Shown here: positions 8,619 to 17,002 of the stretch, piece by piece
Layout of the letters: each line of letters starts with the position of its first letter
How positions within the stretch are numbered: position 1 is the first letter of the stretch
DNA from: G963662655 sp963665015
Lineage (GTDB): Bacteria > Cloacimonadota > Cloacimonadia > Cloacimonadales > JAIOQZ01
Length of the DNA: 64,000 bases
Direction: 5' to 3'
Assembly (NCBI GenBank): GCA_963665015.2
Contig: CAXXSY010000004.1
Location: forward strand, 558,001-622,000
Made by a program: the position numbers and the translations under genes
The notes under the pieces: generated by a model
Told to the model about the DNA's origin: nothing
What the model saw: the letters and a program-made list of their open reading frames with translations, nothing else
Database searches by the model: none

Positions 8619-9656
8619 ATGTTCTGGAATCAGTTTTTTGGACTCCTGTCCAACGATATCGCAATCGATCTCGGCACGGCGAATACGCTCGTATATCGCA
8701 AGGGAGCCGGAATCGTTATCAACGAGCCGTCCGTGGTCGCGCTTTCCACCGACACGAAGAAGGTGCTGGAAGTCGGTGCCAAGGCGAAAGAGATGCTGGG
8801 CAAGAACCCGGATGAAGTGAAGGTGATCAAGCCGCTCAAGGATGGCGTTATCGCTGATTTCCACATCACCGAGATCATGCTGCGTGACCTGATCCTTCGC
8901 GCGCAGCGCAAGCGCCTCCTGATCAAGCCGCGTGTGATCGTGTGCGTTCCTTCGGGAATCACGGAAGTGGAAAAACGTGCGGTGCGCGACAGCGCGCTTC
9001 ACGCCGGCGCCCGCGAGGTGCATCTGGTTTCGGAGCCCATCGCGGCGGCCATCGGCGCAGACCTGCCCATCCACCGCCCCTTCGGTAACCTGGTCATGGA
9101 CATCGGCGGTGGCACCACCGAGATCGCCGTCATCTCGCTCTCGCATATCGTGGTGCACAGCTCGATCCGCTTGGGCGGCGACAAGATGGACACGGACATT
9201 GTCAACTACCTCCGCAAGAAAAACAATATTTTCGTCGGCATCCAGACGGCGGAACGGATCAAGATGGAGATCGGATCGGCAGTCCCGCTCGATGACGAAC
9301 TGAAGATGGAAGTCCGCGGTCGGGATATCATCACTGGCTACCCGATCACCGTGGAAATAACCTCGGAAGAGATACGCGACGCGATCGCGGAGACGGTCGA
9401 TTCGATGATCGACGCGGTCAAACGTCTGTTCGAGAAGACCGCGCCCGAGTTGGCGGCGGATATCGCCGAGCGCGGTATCGTGCTTACCGGCGGCGGCGCC
9501 AGGCTCAAGGGCCTCGACAAGCGGATCAGCGACACGGTCAGCTTGCCGGTTCACGTTTTCCCGGAAGCCCTCACCTGCGTGGTGAAGGGAAGCGGAAAGA
9601 TTTTGGATAATCTCGAAAAGTTCCGCGAGGTTCTCATCAAGAAAATCGACGACTGA
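8619..9656 (+). CDS. mreB: Rod-shape-determining actin homologue MreB
   Basis: 345 residues, the usual MreB length, with CCGGAGG upstream. The phosphate-1 loop is IAIDLGTANTLVY near the N-terminus. The phosphate-2/adenosine motifs MDIGGGTTEIAVISL and ERGIVLTGGGARLKGLD are also present. MreB polymerises under the inner membrane and directs lateral cell-wall synthesis. It is first in a five-gene operon with mreC, mreD, mrdA and rodA, the standard elongasome order. The gap to mreC is 23 bases. Confidence 0.97.
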   Translation: MFWNQFFGLLSNDIAIDLGTANTLVYRKGAGIVINEPSVVALSTDTKKVLEVGAKAKEMLGKNPDEVKVIKPLKDGVIADFHITEIMLRDLILRAQRKRLLIKPRVIVCVPSGITEVEKRAVRDSALHAGAREVHLVSEPIAAAIGADLPIHRPFGNLVMDIGGGTTEIAVISLSHIVVHSSIRLGGDKMDTDIVNYLRKKNNIFVGIQTAERIKMEIGSAVPLDDELKMEVRGRDIITGYPITVEITSEEIRDAIAETVDSMIDAVKRLFEKTAPELAADIAERGIVLTGGGARLKGLDKRISDTVSLPVHVFPEALTCVVKGSGKILDNLEKFREVLIKKIDD

Positions 9657-9679
9657 TCTTCGCCGGACAAGGTGGCAGG

Positions 9680-10474
9680 GTGTTCAGAAAATACGCACTT
9701 ACTTTTATCTTGCTGCTGGTGTCCATCGCGCTTTTTCTGGGTGATCGTCAGGGTCGGCTCGAACGGGCCGACTTCATCGGAAGCACCCTCTACTACCCCT
9801 TCATGCATTCGATCAAGACCATCGATCAGATATTCGAGCTCAGATCGCAAAACCGCATGCTGCTGGATCACAACGCGGGGCTTCAGCTCCAGATGCGGTC
9901 GCTCGAACAGCAGCTTCTCAAGCTCCAGCAGATTCCCGACGCCGCGACCAATATTCAGTATATCGTCGCCAACCTGGTCGGATATCACGGCGATTTCGAC
10001 AACCGCAACCTAATTATCGATCAGGGCTACCTCACGGGGATCGAGGTGAATAACCCGGTGATCAGCAGCAGCGGCGTGGTGGGAAAGGTGATCGTCACGG
10101 CCGCGAACCATAGCATTATCCTGCCGCTGAACCATCCCGAGTTCAAACTCGGCGTTTCCAATCGCAGGAGTCACGACCAGGGGCTGTTGGTGTCCAATGC
10201 CGCCGGCGAGGTCTGCATGTCCATGATTCCGCTGGACGCGACCATCGCGGTGGGCGATACGATTATCACCTCGAACCTGTCGCGCATCTTCCCGCGCGGA
10301 TTCCCGGTCGGCGTCGTCAGCAAGGTGGTGAAAACCCCCGGCGAGAGCTATCAGAAGGCGGAGTTGAAAACCTTCGTCGATCCGTCCGTGATGGAGCAGG
10401 TCATCGTGCTGCTCTACCAGCGCGAAACCGACTTCGACGAGCTGATGGAAGCGGAAAGGAAGGCAGCACCATGA
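9680..10474 (+). CDS. mreC: Rod-shape-determining protein MreC
   Basis: 264 residues with a GTG start. It has one N-terminal membrane helix (YALTFILLLVSIALFLGD), a coiled-coil region (LRSQNRMLLDHNAGLQLQ through LQQIPDAATN) and the periplasmic beta-barrel pair (GYLTGIEVNNPVISSSGVVG, VGDTIITSNLSRIFPRGFPV). Bridges MreB and PBP2 in the elongasome. Its stop overlaps the mreD start (ATGA at 10471-10474), indicating translational coupling. Confidence 0.96.
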   Translation: MFRKYALTFILLLVSIALFLGDRQGRLERADFIGSTLYYPFMHSIKTIDQIFELRSQNRMLLDHNAGLQLQMRSLEQQLLKLQQIPDAATNIQYIVANLVGYHGDFDNRNLIIDQGYLTGIEVNNPVISSSGVVGKVIVTAANHSIILPLNHPEFKLGVSNRRSHDQGLLVSNAAGEVCMSMIPLDATIAVGDTIITSNLSRIFPRGFPVGVVSKVVKTPGESYQKAELKTFVDPSVMEQVIVLLYQRETDFDELMEAERKAAP

Positions 10475-10965
10475 TCGTCGTCGGCTACTACCTCCTGGGC
10501 ATCCTCTTTCTGTACATGCAGATTCTACTGGGCGAATCTCTGTCCATCGCAGGCGTAATCCCCAATCTGCTGCTGGGTTATATCGTCTTTTCATCGACGA
10601 AACTCTCGCTGAATTTCTCGGTGATTCTGGCGTTTCTCTTCGGACTCGCCTTCGACCTGACGTACCCCTTACAGCTCGGACTGGGCAGCATGACCATGGT
10701 CCTCATCGCCGCGCTGGTGAACCTCTACCACCCGTCGCTGAACAAAGAGAAGCCGACGTATATCGCGCTGGGCGTGCTGGCAATCAATGTGCTGTATTTC
10801 TTCTTGCTGTCGCTCTATCACCTTATCGCCTATAAATATACGGGATTTCTGCTGCTGCAACTGCCGCTCAGTGTCGTTTACAACACGGTGATATCGTTCA
10901 TTATCGTTTCGGCGCTGGCGTTCATCAACCGGTTGGGTATCTATGTCCGAGACGACCGGCAATAA
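10471..10965 (+). CDS. mreD: Rod-shape-determining protein MreD
   Basis: 164 residues, nearly all hydrophobic, with about five membrane segments (YYLLGILFLYMQILLG, VIPNLLLGYIVFSS, ILAFLFGLAFDLTYP, and others). The FLFGLAFDL motif after the second helix pair is typical of MreD. It overlaps mreC by 4 bases and mrdA by 23 bases. Integral inner-membrane partner of MreC in cell elongation. Confidence 0.9.
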   Translation: MIVVGYYLLGILFLYMQILLGESLSIAGVIPNLLLGYIVFSSTKLSLNFSVILAFLFGLAFDLTYPLQLGLGSMTMVLIAALVNLYHPSLNKEKPTYIALGVLAINVLYFFLLSLYHLIAYKYTGFLLLQLPLSVVYNTVISFIIVSALAFINRLGIYVRDDRQ

Positions 10966-12715
10966 AGGGCTTACCCGCATCTTCCATATCTCCATCCTGC
11001 TTGGATTCCTGCTGCTCCTGCTCATGCTTGCCCGATTGCAGGTCTTTCAGGGCGAGACGTTCGCACAGATCGCGGAAAACAACTACGTCCGCCTCTTGCG
11101 CGTTCCCGCGACACGGGGAGAAATCTTCGATCGGGACTACCAGCCGCTCGCGTTGAACCAGCCGTCAATCAACCTGATGTTCGTCCCGGGAAAAATCCGG
11201 AACAAGGAGGCGATGGCGGATTTCGTGTCCGACCGGTTCGATGTGTCGCGCGAGAATGTCCTGGATATCATCTACAAGAACCGGTTTCGCTCCTACAACG
11301 AGATTCGGCTGGTCAAGGATGTCGCATACGAGGATTTTGTCGATGCGTCCGAGTACCTGAACTACTATCCGTCGCTTTTTTTCCGCACTGAAAACTCCAG
11401 GAGGTACCTGCTCGAAAACCACTTCACCGGCTATATGGGCAAGATCGGCGAAAAGGAATACGAGTCGCTGAAGGATCGGGACTATTCCATCGACGACAAT
11501 ATAGGTAAAAACGGTATCGAGAAGCAGTACGAAGAAATTCTGCGCGGCGCGCCGGGCTACAGGGTCTTACAGGTCGATGCGCGTGGACGGAACCTTCATT
11601 TTCTGACCCACAACCTCGAGAAGGAGTCGCGGCCGGGCTTGCAAATGATCCTCACCATCGATTCGGAGCTTCAGAAGGAGATCACGCAGACTCTGCCCAA
11701 GGACGCCCGTGCCGCGGTGGTGGTGATGGATGTGCGAAATGGCGATATTCTATCCTACATCAGCACACCCGAATACGATCCGAACATCTTCATGTCGCGT
11801 ATCAGCGCGGAGGATTGGGACGCGCTGATCAACGACCCCGCACGCCCTTTGATGGACAGGATCATCCACGGAACCTACCCCCCCGGATCGGTCTATAAAC
11901 CGCTGGTGGCGTCGCTGGCGCTGGAGCGGGAGGTGATCGAGCCGGACGAGAAACTGGCGTTTTGCGACGGCGGCTACTGGGTGGGAAACCGCTACTTCCG
12001 CTGCTGGAACGAATGGGGCCACGGTCGGCTGAACGTGGTCGATGCTATCGCCCAGTCGTGCGACGTGTATTTCTATGACCTCTCCGATCGATTGGAGCTG
12101 GACGACTTGCGGTCGTTCACGATTCAAAACCACCTGATCGATCCGACCGGCGTCGATATCGGGCAGGAGCGCACTGGCTTCTTTCCGTCGGAGGAGTGGT
12201 ATGTCGATCACTACGGCAGGTACGTCAGCATCAAGGGCATGAAGGTGAACTTGAGCATCGGGCAGGGGGAGATTCTGTGCTCGCCGTTGCAGGTCTGCTG
12301 CTATTTTGCGGCGCTTGCCACGGATGGTGTCTGGCACCAACCGCACCTTTTGAAAAAGTTGATCGGAGAAAACGCCGATCGCTACGATATCCCTCACGTC
12401 GAGAAGACGCTTCCGCTGTCGGAGGACACGAAGTCGATCATACGTCGATCGCTGTACAAGGTCGTCAATCACTCGACCGGAACGGGCAAGACAGCGAGTC
12501 ATCCTGTCGCGAAGGTTTATGGCAAGACCGGGTCGGCGGAAAACCACCTGGGCAAGACCACGCACGCATGGTTTGCCGGCTGGGCGGAGTGGCAAAATCC
12601 GGAGATCGCGATCGTGGTATTCATGGAAAATGCCGGCCACGGGGGCAGTTTTGCCGCGCCGGTCGCCGGAAAGATTGTGCGATACTATCATGATAAGTAT
12701 CACGCCGAACCGTAG
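10943..12715 (+). CDS. mrdA: Penicillin-binding protein 2 (elongasome transpeptidase)
   Basis: 590 residues. The N-terminal membrane anchor is at about 13-32. The dimerisation/pedestal region includes RGEIFDRDYQPLALN. The transpeptidase domain has the nucleophile in GTYPPGSVYKP (Ser317, S-x-x-K), a PBP2-type second motif S-C-D (AQSCDVYFYDL) and K-T-G in YGKTGSAE. Cross-links lateral peptidoglycan as the partner of RodA. It begins inside the mreD coding region, so the operon is tightly coupled. Confidence 0.96.
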   Translation: MSETTGNKGLTRIFHISILLGFLLLLLMLARLQVFQGETFAQIAENNYVRLLRVPATRGEIFDRDYQPLALNQPSINLMFVPGKIRNKEAMADFVSDRFDVSRENVLDIIYKNRFRSYNEIRLVKDVAYEDFVDASEYLNYYPSLFFRTENSRRYLLENHFTGYMGKIGEKEYESLKDRDYSIDDNIGKNGIEKQYEEILRGAPGYRVLQVDARGRNLHFLTHNLEKESRPGLQMILTIDSELQKEITQTLPKDARAAVVVMDVRNGDILSYISTPEYDPNIFMSRISAEDWDALINDPARPLMDRIIHGTYPPGSVYKPLVASLALEREVIEPDEKLAFCDGGYWVGNRYFRCWNEWGHGRLNVVDAIAQSCDVYFYDLSDRLELDDLRSFTIQNHLIDPTGVDIGQERTGFFPSEEWYVDHYGRYVSIKGMKVNLSIGQGEILCSPLQVCCYFAALATDGVWHQPHLLKKLIGENADRYDIPHVEKTLPLSEDTKSIIRRSLYKVVNHSTGTGKTASHPVAKVYGKTGSAENHLGKTTHAWFAGWAEWQNPEIAIVVFMENAGHGGSFAAPVAGKIVRYYHDKYHAEP

Positions 12716-12784
12716 TGTTTTCAAGGATTTTGGGGCGTGAAGAGCAAAAAAAACCGCTTGTGAAAAGAAAAACGGAGAGTTTTG

Positions 12785-14053
12785 ATGATGAAATATCCGA
12801 ACTTACACTTGACAACTTTTTTCTGGCAAAGTGATAATGAGAAAAGCATGAAACTGGACTATCAGCTGTTGTGTCTCTGGTTGATTCTGATGATTCTCGG
12901 CGTTTTTGCCATTTATTCCGCTTCTTCCACTCGGATCGGTGACGAAGTCCACGTTCAGAGCTTCTATATTCGGCAGATCATCTGGATCGCGGTATCGCTG
13001 ATCGCGGTGGTGCTGGTTCTCCGGACCCCGAATCAGATCGTCGATATCCTGATCGATCCGGCCTACGCGGTTTCGCTCCTGATGCTGATCGTGGTAATGT
13101 TTCTGCCGTCCACCGGCGGTTCGCATCGCTGGATTTCACTCGGTCTGTTCAAGATACAGGCTTCGGAGATCGCCAAGCTGGCGACGATTTTGTTCGTGGC
13201 ACGGCACCTATCCGGCCCGTGGATGAGCGAGTGGAAAACGTTTCTCAGGTCTTTGACCGGATTTGGCATACCAGCCATACTTGTGCTTTTGGAGCCGGAC
13301 CTCGGGACATCCCTGGTCTTCATGTTCACGCTGCTCGTGGTGTGGATATCGGCGGGGATTCAGCCGATCTACGTCTTTTTACTCGCCAGCCCGGTGATCA
13401 CGCTTCTGACCCGCGTCCATGTCGTGGTCTTCATCGTGTTCCTGCTGGTGATGATCCTGGTGATGTACCGGCAGCGATTCTCGTTTCCCTATATCGGGAT
13501 CGCGCTGTCGCTGAACATGTTCATCTATCTGATCACACCCTTGATTTGGAGCGGCTTGAAGCCCTATCAGCAGTCGCGGATTCTGACGTTCATCGATCCG
13601 ACCCGCGATCCGCTCGGAGCGGGATATCAGATTATCCAGGCGAAGATCGCCATCGGTTCCGGCGGTGTTACCGGCAAGGGATTCCTGATGGGGACGCAGA
13701 AGAACCTCGAATTCCTGCCCGAGAAGCACACCGATTTCATCTTCTCCGTGATCGGGGAGGAATTCGGATTCACTGGCTGTTTCATCCTGATCGTGCTGTT
13801 CGCGTGGATGATGATGCGGATGGTGCATCTGGCTGGTCGAATCAAACGAAAGCAATATCGGATCGCCTCGTACGGCATCCTTGCATATTTGTTTATTCAG
13901 GTCTTTATCAATGTCGGAATGAACATGGGTATCTTCCCGACCACGGGGATACCGCTTCCATTTATCAGTTATGGGGGTTCGAGCCTTCTGGTGAATTCGC
14001 TGGGGATCGGGCTCTTCTTGAAGTTTGCTGGCGAAAGAGTCTTCACTGAATGA
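12785..14053 (+). CDS. rodA: Peptidoglycan polymerase RodA (SEDS family)
   Basis: 422 residues from ATG 12785 (GGAG 7 bases upstream) or 401 from ATG 12848. The latter aligns better with the usual RodA start (MKLDYQLL...IYSASS). About ten membrane helices are visible. Family motifs include GGSHRWISLGLFKIQASEIAK, the LLEPDLGTSLV segment with the catalytic-type Asp, EKHTDFIFSVIGEEFG and GIPLPFISYGGSSLL. Glycosyltransferase polymerising lipid II, partner of PBP2. A promoter-like sequence inside the first 50 bases would give a leaderless message starting at the internal ATG. Confidence 0.95.
   Translation: MMKYPNLHLTTFFWQSDNEKSMKLDYQLLCLWLILMILGVFAIYSASSTRIGDEVHVQSFYIRQIIWIAVSLIAVVLVLRTPNQIVDILIDPAYAVSLLMLIVVMFLPSTGGSHRWISLGLFKIQASEIAKLATILFVARHLSGPWMSEWKTFLRSLTGFGIPAILVLLEPDLGTSLVFMFTLLVVWISAGIQPIYVFLLASPVITLLTRVHVVVFIVFLLVMILVMYRQRFSFPYIGIALSLNMFIYLITPLIWSGLKPYQQSRILTFIDPTRDPLGAGYQIIQAKIAIGSGGVTGKGFLMGTQKNLEFLPEKHTDFIFSVIGEEFGFTGCFILIVLFAWMMMRMVHLAGRIKRKQYRIASYGILAYLFIQVFINVGMNMGIFPTTGIPLPFISYGGSSLLVNSLGIGLFLKFAGERVFTE
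12809..12838 (+). promoter_or_regulatory. Promoter-like sequence inside the 5' end of rodA
   Basis: TTGACA at 12809-12814, 18 bases, then GATAAT at 12833-12838 (5 of 6), about 10 bases before the ATG at 12848. It shares the block TTCTGGCAAA with the promoter at 7694-7722. If used, rodA from 12848 would be expressed almost leaderless. Confidence 0.4.
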
Positions 14054-14066
14054 AATGAGGGAGGAG

Positions 14067-14666
14067 ATGAAGAAAGTCATTGCAGGATCGATTGTTTGTG
14101 TGTTCATGATTGCGGGTTGTTTCTTTGGATCGACGCTGAATTTTACGGCTGCCGATGCGGAGGGCAAGCCCAATATCGTAGCCAATCCCGGTTTCGAGAA
14201 CGGCGTGTACGGCGTTTATAATCCCAATTCCCTGCCTGCCGACTGGATGGTCATGCGGGCGAAGAATGGGCTTTCGGAAGTCAGTTGGGTCGATACAGGC
14301 GCTTCTGAGGGCGATCGCTGCCTTCGGATCAAGGGAGAGAAGAACACCGTCAGCGTAATCTCGGAATCATTCGCTGTGGAACCGTTCACAGCGTACTACA
14401 ACCATATTAATCTTCGAGCCAGCCGCGAATCGGACGACCGGATCGAGTGCTTCTTCATCGTGTTCGACGAGGACGGGAAGAAGCTCGATCAGGATATGCA
14501 TGTTGTCTCCATCGACGAGGATTGGCAGAAGATCGAATTCAACTCGGCAATATACAACAGTTATGCGCGTTTCGCGCGAATTATCGTAACGATCAATTCC
14601 ACGTCGGATCGCATTGTCTGGATCGACGACGTCGGGAGCTATCAGGTTTACAGATTCAATGAATAA
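14067..14666 (+). CDS. Exported carbohydrate-binding-like (jelly-roll) protein
   Basis: 199 residues from ATG 14067 (an in-frame ATG at 14055 is also possible; GGGAGG lies between). The signal peptide MKKVIAGSIVCVFMIAGC could be cleaved as a lipoprotein (I-A-G-C). The mature part starts NIVANPGFENGVYG and has LPADWMVMRA and GDRCLRIKGEKN, then beta strands ending IVWIDDVGSY. This NPGFE...P-x-x-W...LRI-G pattern is the hallmark of CBM4/9-like galactose-binding folds. No catalytic domain is present. It overlaps or abuts the rodA stop and is followed 12 bases later by a small gene. Confidence 0.75.
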   Translation: MKKVIAGSIVCVFMIAGCFFGSTLNFTAADAEGKPNIVANPGFENGVYGVYNPNSLPADWMVMRAKNGLSEVSWVDTGASEGDRCLRIKGEKNTVSVISESFAVEPFTAYYNHINLRASRESDDRIECFFIVFDEDGKKLDQDMHVVSIDEDWQKIEFNSAIYNSYARFARIIVTINSTSDRIVWIDDVGSYQVYRFNE

Positions 14667-14678
14667 ACTGGAGGTGAT

Positions 14679-14951
14679 ATGAAAAAGGATTCGAGATTTT
14701 GTTATGACAAAAAGAATTTCTGCATCCCGGTCACGAAGGCAGAACCTCTTGATTCCATCCAATTTATTATCGATGACTTTACCCGCAAGGGGATTACGTT
14801 TTGCATCGATGGAGATGGTGAGCAATGGGAAATCTGGCGGCACGTGGAAGAGGGTGACAGCGACAAAATCAAGAAAACCGGAATGCCAAGTCGCCCCAAG
14901 AAGCTCTTCATCGAAGGGAAAGTAATCGAGGAGTTTGAGACCGCGGAATAA
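14679..14951 (+). CDS. Small protein of unknown function
   Basis: 90 residues preceded by TGGAGGTGAT. Soluble and charged, with two Cys in the first 15 residues (FCYDKKNFC) and a third in TFCIDGDGEQWEIW. No known motif is recognised. Its good ribosome-binding site, position 12 bases after the previous gene and a terminator immediately downstream support it as a real last gene of the transcript. Confidence 0.6.
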   Translation: MKKDSRFCYDKKNFCIPVTKAEPLDSIQFIIDDFTRKGITFCIDGDGEQWEIWRHVEEGDSDKIKKTGMPSRPKKLFIEGKVIEEFETAE

Positions 14952-14974
14952 GGGGAATCAGTTCTTAGCATTAT

Positions 14975-15004
14975 GCGCCTTCATACCGGAGGCGCTTTTT
15001 TTTG
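14975..15004 (+). terminator. Rho-independent terminator
   Basis: Stem GCGCCT (14975-14980) with AGGCGC (14990-14995) followed by a run of nine T. Ends the rod-shape/14679 transcript. Confidence 0.85.
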
Positions 15005-15015
15005 TTCTCTGCTGG

Positions 15016-15212
15016 TCCGCCAAGCTGGAGCTTGGCGGATGAAGGGGAGACAGGGAGAATTCCGGGCTGGAGCCTGGCGGATCAAGGGAGACAGGGAGAA
15101 TTCCGGGCTGGAGCCTGGCGGACCGAGGGAGACAGGGAGAATGCCAGGCTGGAGCTTGGCGGACCGAGGGAGACAGGGAGAATTCCGGGCTGGAGCTTGG
15201 CGGACCGAGGGA
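15016..15212. repeat. 41-bp tandem repeat array
   Basis: Five copies of GCTGGAGCYTGGCGGA start at 15024, 15066, 15107, 15148 and 15189 (periods 42, 41, 41, 41), with the spacer YSAAGGGAGACAGGGAGAAT between them. The first unit begins as the palindrome CCGCCAAGCTGGAGCTTGGCGG; the same palindrome core occurs at 41858-41876 and, as GCCGAGCTCCAGCTCGGC, near 30913, 35037 and 35241. It fills the gene-free stretch 14952-15292. Confidence 0.85.
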
Positions 15213-15292
15213 GCCTCCGATTTAGCCCGGGCCTGAAATTTTCATTGTAAGATTTCGGACGGTTGGTACATTCTGTCGCATCGGGAGGTATG

Positions 15293-17002
15293 ATGCCGAA
15301 AATCGAAATTATCACAGCGAAGGACGGGAATCCGATACCGGTCGTCGATGGCATTTCGCTGCACAGCCGGTATGCGCCGGTCGAGGAAGGCAAGAAGCTC
15401 GCGGAGCGGTTTTTCGAGCAACACCGGGACGCAGAGGAGATCGCCGTCTTCGGACTGGGATTCTTCTACCACATCGAGCCGCTTGTCGATCGTTATGCTC
15501 GAATCCACGTCTATGAACCGAATCCGGAGATGATCGAAGCGCTCGATAGGCATCGCGATCCGACAATACCGCAGCATGTACGGGTGTCGTCCGATTTACG
15601 GGATTTTACCGGACTGGGCGATCTGCCGCTGTACGATCTGGCGGCGGTTCGACGTACGTACCCGCATCACATGGAGAATCTTCTTCGGACGATGCGGGAG
15701 AAGCGCGCGCCGTCGGTTCGGCACGACCCGTTCGACTTCCGGCAGATTCGCGTGCTGATCGATTTCCCCGTCTATGGCGGAAGCCTGACCACGGCGGAGT
15801 ACATCGCCAACGCCTTCAAGCGACTCGGATGCGAGGTGAGAACCGTCGATAACACCATCGCGAACACGTTGCTGCAATCTTTCCTGCTTACAGACGACCG
15901 CATCTACGCCGGCCAGATGTCCGCGAAGCTGACGGGGCTCCTGTCCGAAGTCTATCTGCACGAGATGCGGCGCTTCGAACCGCACATATGCTTCTTTCCC
16001 GCGCAGTCGCCGGTGACGATACCGCTGCTGCAACACATCCGGCAGTCGAACAAGGCGATCTCCGTGTTCTGGTTCGTGGAGGACTACCGCAGGTTCGCCT
16101 ACTGGAAGGACTACGCGCCGCATTTCGAGCGATTTTACGGTATTCAGCGCGGAAAATTCCTCGACCAACTCCACCAGCTTGGCGCGCACAATCCAAAATA
16201 CCTTCCCATGGCGGCGGACGAGGATGTTCATCGACCGCTCGACCTCACACCGGAAGAGCTCGATGAGTTCGGCGCCGACGTGGCGTTCATGGGCGCGGGG
16301 TACCCGAACCGCAGGGAAATGTTCGCGCAACTTCTGGACTACGACCTGAAGATATGGGGAACCGACTGGGATCACTCTAAGCTGGAACGGGTGGTGCAGC
16401 GCGGTGGAGAACGGATTTCCATCGGGGATTCGGTAAAGATATACAACGCGACGAAGATCAACATCAACCTCCATTCATCCATGAACCGCGAGCTCTTCGA
16501 GATCGACGGCGACTTTATCAATCCGCGCACCTTCGAGATCATGGCGTGCGGCGGATTCCAGCTTGTCGATCGGCGTTTGCTGCTGCCGGAGCTGTTCACC
16601 GAGGGCGAGGAGATCGTGACCTTCGGTTCGCTCTCCGACCTGCGTGACAAGGTCGATTACTACCTCGCGCACCCGGACGAGCGCAAGCGCATCGCCGAAG
16701 CCGGACGCCGTAAGGTGCTCGCCGGCCACACCTACACCCACCGCATGCGCGGCATACTCATGGACCTGGTACGCGAAATCCCGCGACTGGGCAATCGGCT
16801 CGCGCAGGAGAAAGGTGGAATGGACGATTTTCTGCACCGCGCGAACGATCCCGAACTCCGGCGCTTCATTCAGTCGCTGCCACCGGAGAAGAGCCGCTCG
16901 CTGCCGGCGCTGATCGAGGCCGTGAAAGAGCAGAAGGGACGGTTCCACGACTATCAGGCGATCCTCTTGCTGCTGGAAACATTTTACAGGAACGAATCAT
17001 GA
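15293..17002 (+). CDS. CgeB-type glycosyltransferase with Maf-like N-terminal domain
   Basis: 569 residues from ATG 15293 (GGGAGG at 15283-15288; the overlapping ATG at 15290 sits too close). The N-terminal 130 residues contain FGLGFFYHIEPL and IHVYEPNPEMIEAL, resembling the domain preceding glycosyltransferase cores in Maf/DUF115-like flagellin-modifying proteins. Residues about 150-500 resemble CgeB/spore-protein glycosyltransferases: VLIDFPVYGGS, FFPAQSP, FWFVEDYRRF, VAFMGAGYPNR, and the C-terminal FEIMACGGFQLVDRR and Y-L-A-H-P-D-E-R-K-R-I-A-E-A-G. Probably transfers sugar to protein or lipid. The stop overlaps the next start (ATGA). Exact substrate unknown. Confidence 0.75.
   Translation: MPKIEIITAKDGNPIPVVDGISLHSRYAPVEEGKKLAERFFEQHRDAEEIAVFGLGFFYHIEPLVDRYARIHVYEPNPEMIEALDRHRDPTIPQHVRVSSDLRDFTGLGDLPLYDLAAVRRTYPHHMENLLRTMREKRAPSVRHDPFDFRQIRVLIDFPVYGGSLTTAEYIANAFKRLGCEVRTVDNTIANTLLQSFLLTDDRIYAGQMSAKLTGLLSEVYLHEMRRFEPHICFFPAQSPVTIPLLQHIRQSNKAISVFWFVEDYRRFAYWKDYAPHFERFYGIQRGKFLDQLHQLGAHNPKYLPMAADEDVHRPLDLTPEELDEFGADVAFMGAGYPNRREMFAQLLDYDLKIWGTDWDHSKLERVVQRGGERISIGDSVKIYNATKININLHSSMNRELFEIDGDFINPRTFEIMACGGFQLVDRRLLLPELFTEGEEIVTFGSLSDLRDKVDYYLAHPDERKRIAEAGRRKVLAGHTYTHRMRGILMDLVREIPRLGNRLAQEKGGMDDFLHRANDPELRRFIQSLPPEKSRSLPALIEAVKEQKGRFHDYQAILLLLETFYRNES

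Noticed and set aside
8541..9554. 337-residue open frame opposite mreB
   Set aside because: Shadow frame caused by codon bias of mreB on the other strand.
15016..15212. Possible CRISPR array or coding repeat
   Set aside because: Units are back to back without variable spacers; the ORF through it has no start signal and only reflects the 41-bp period.
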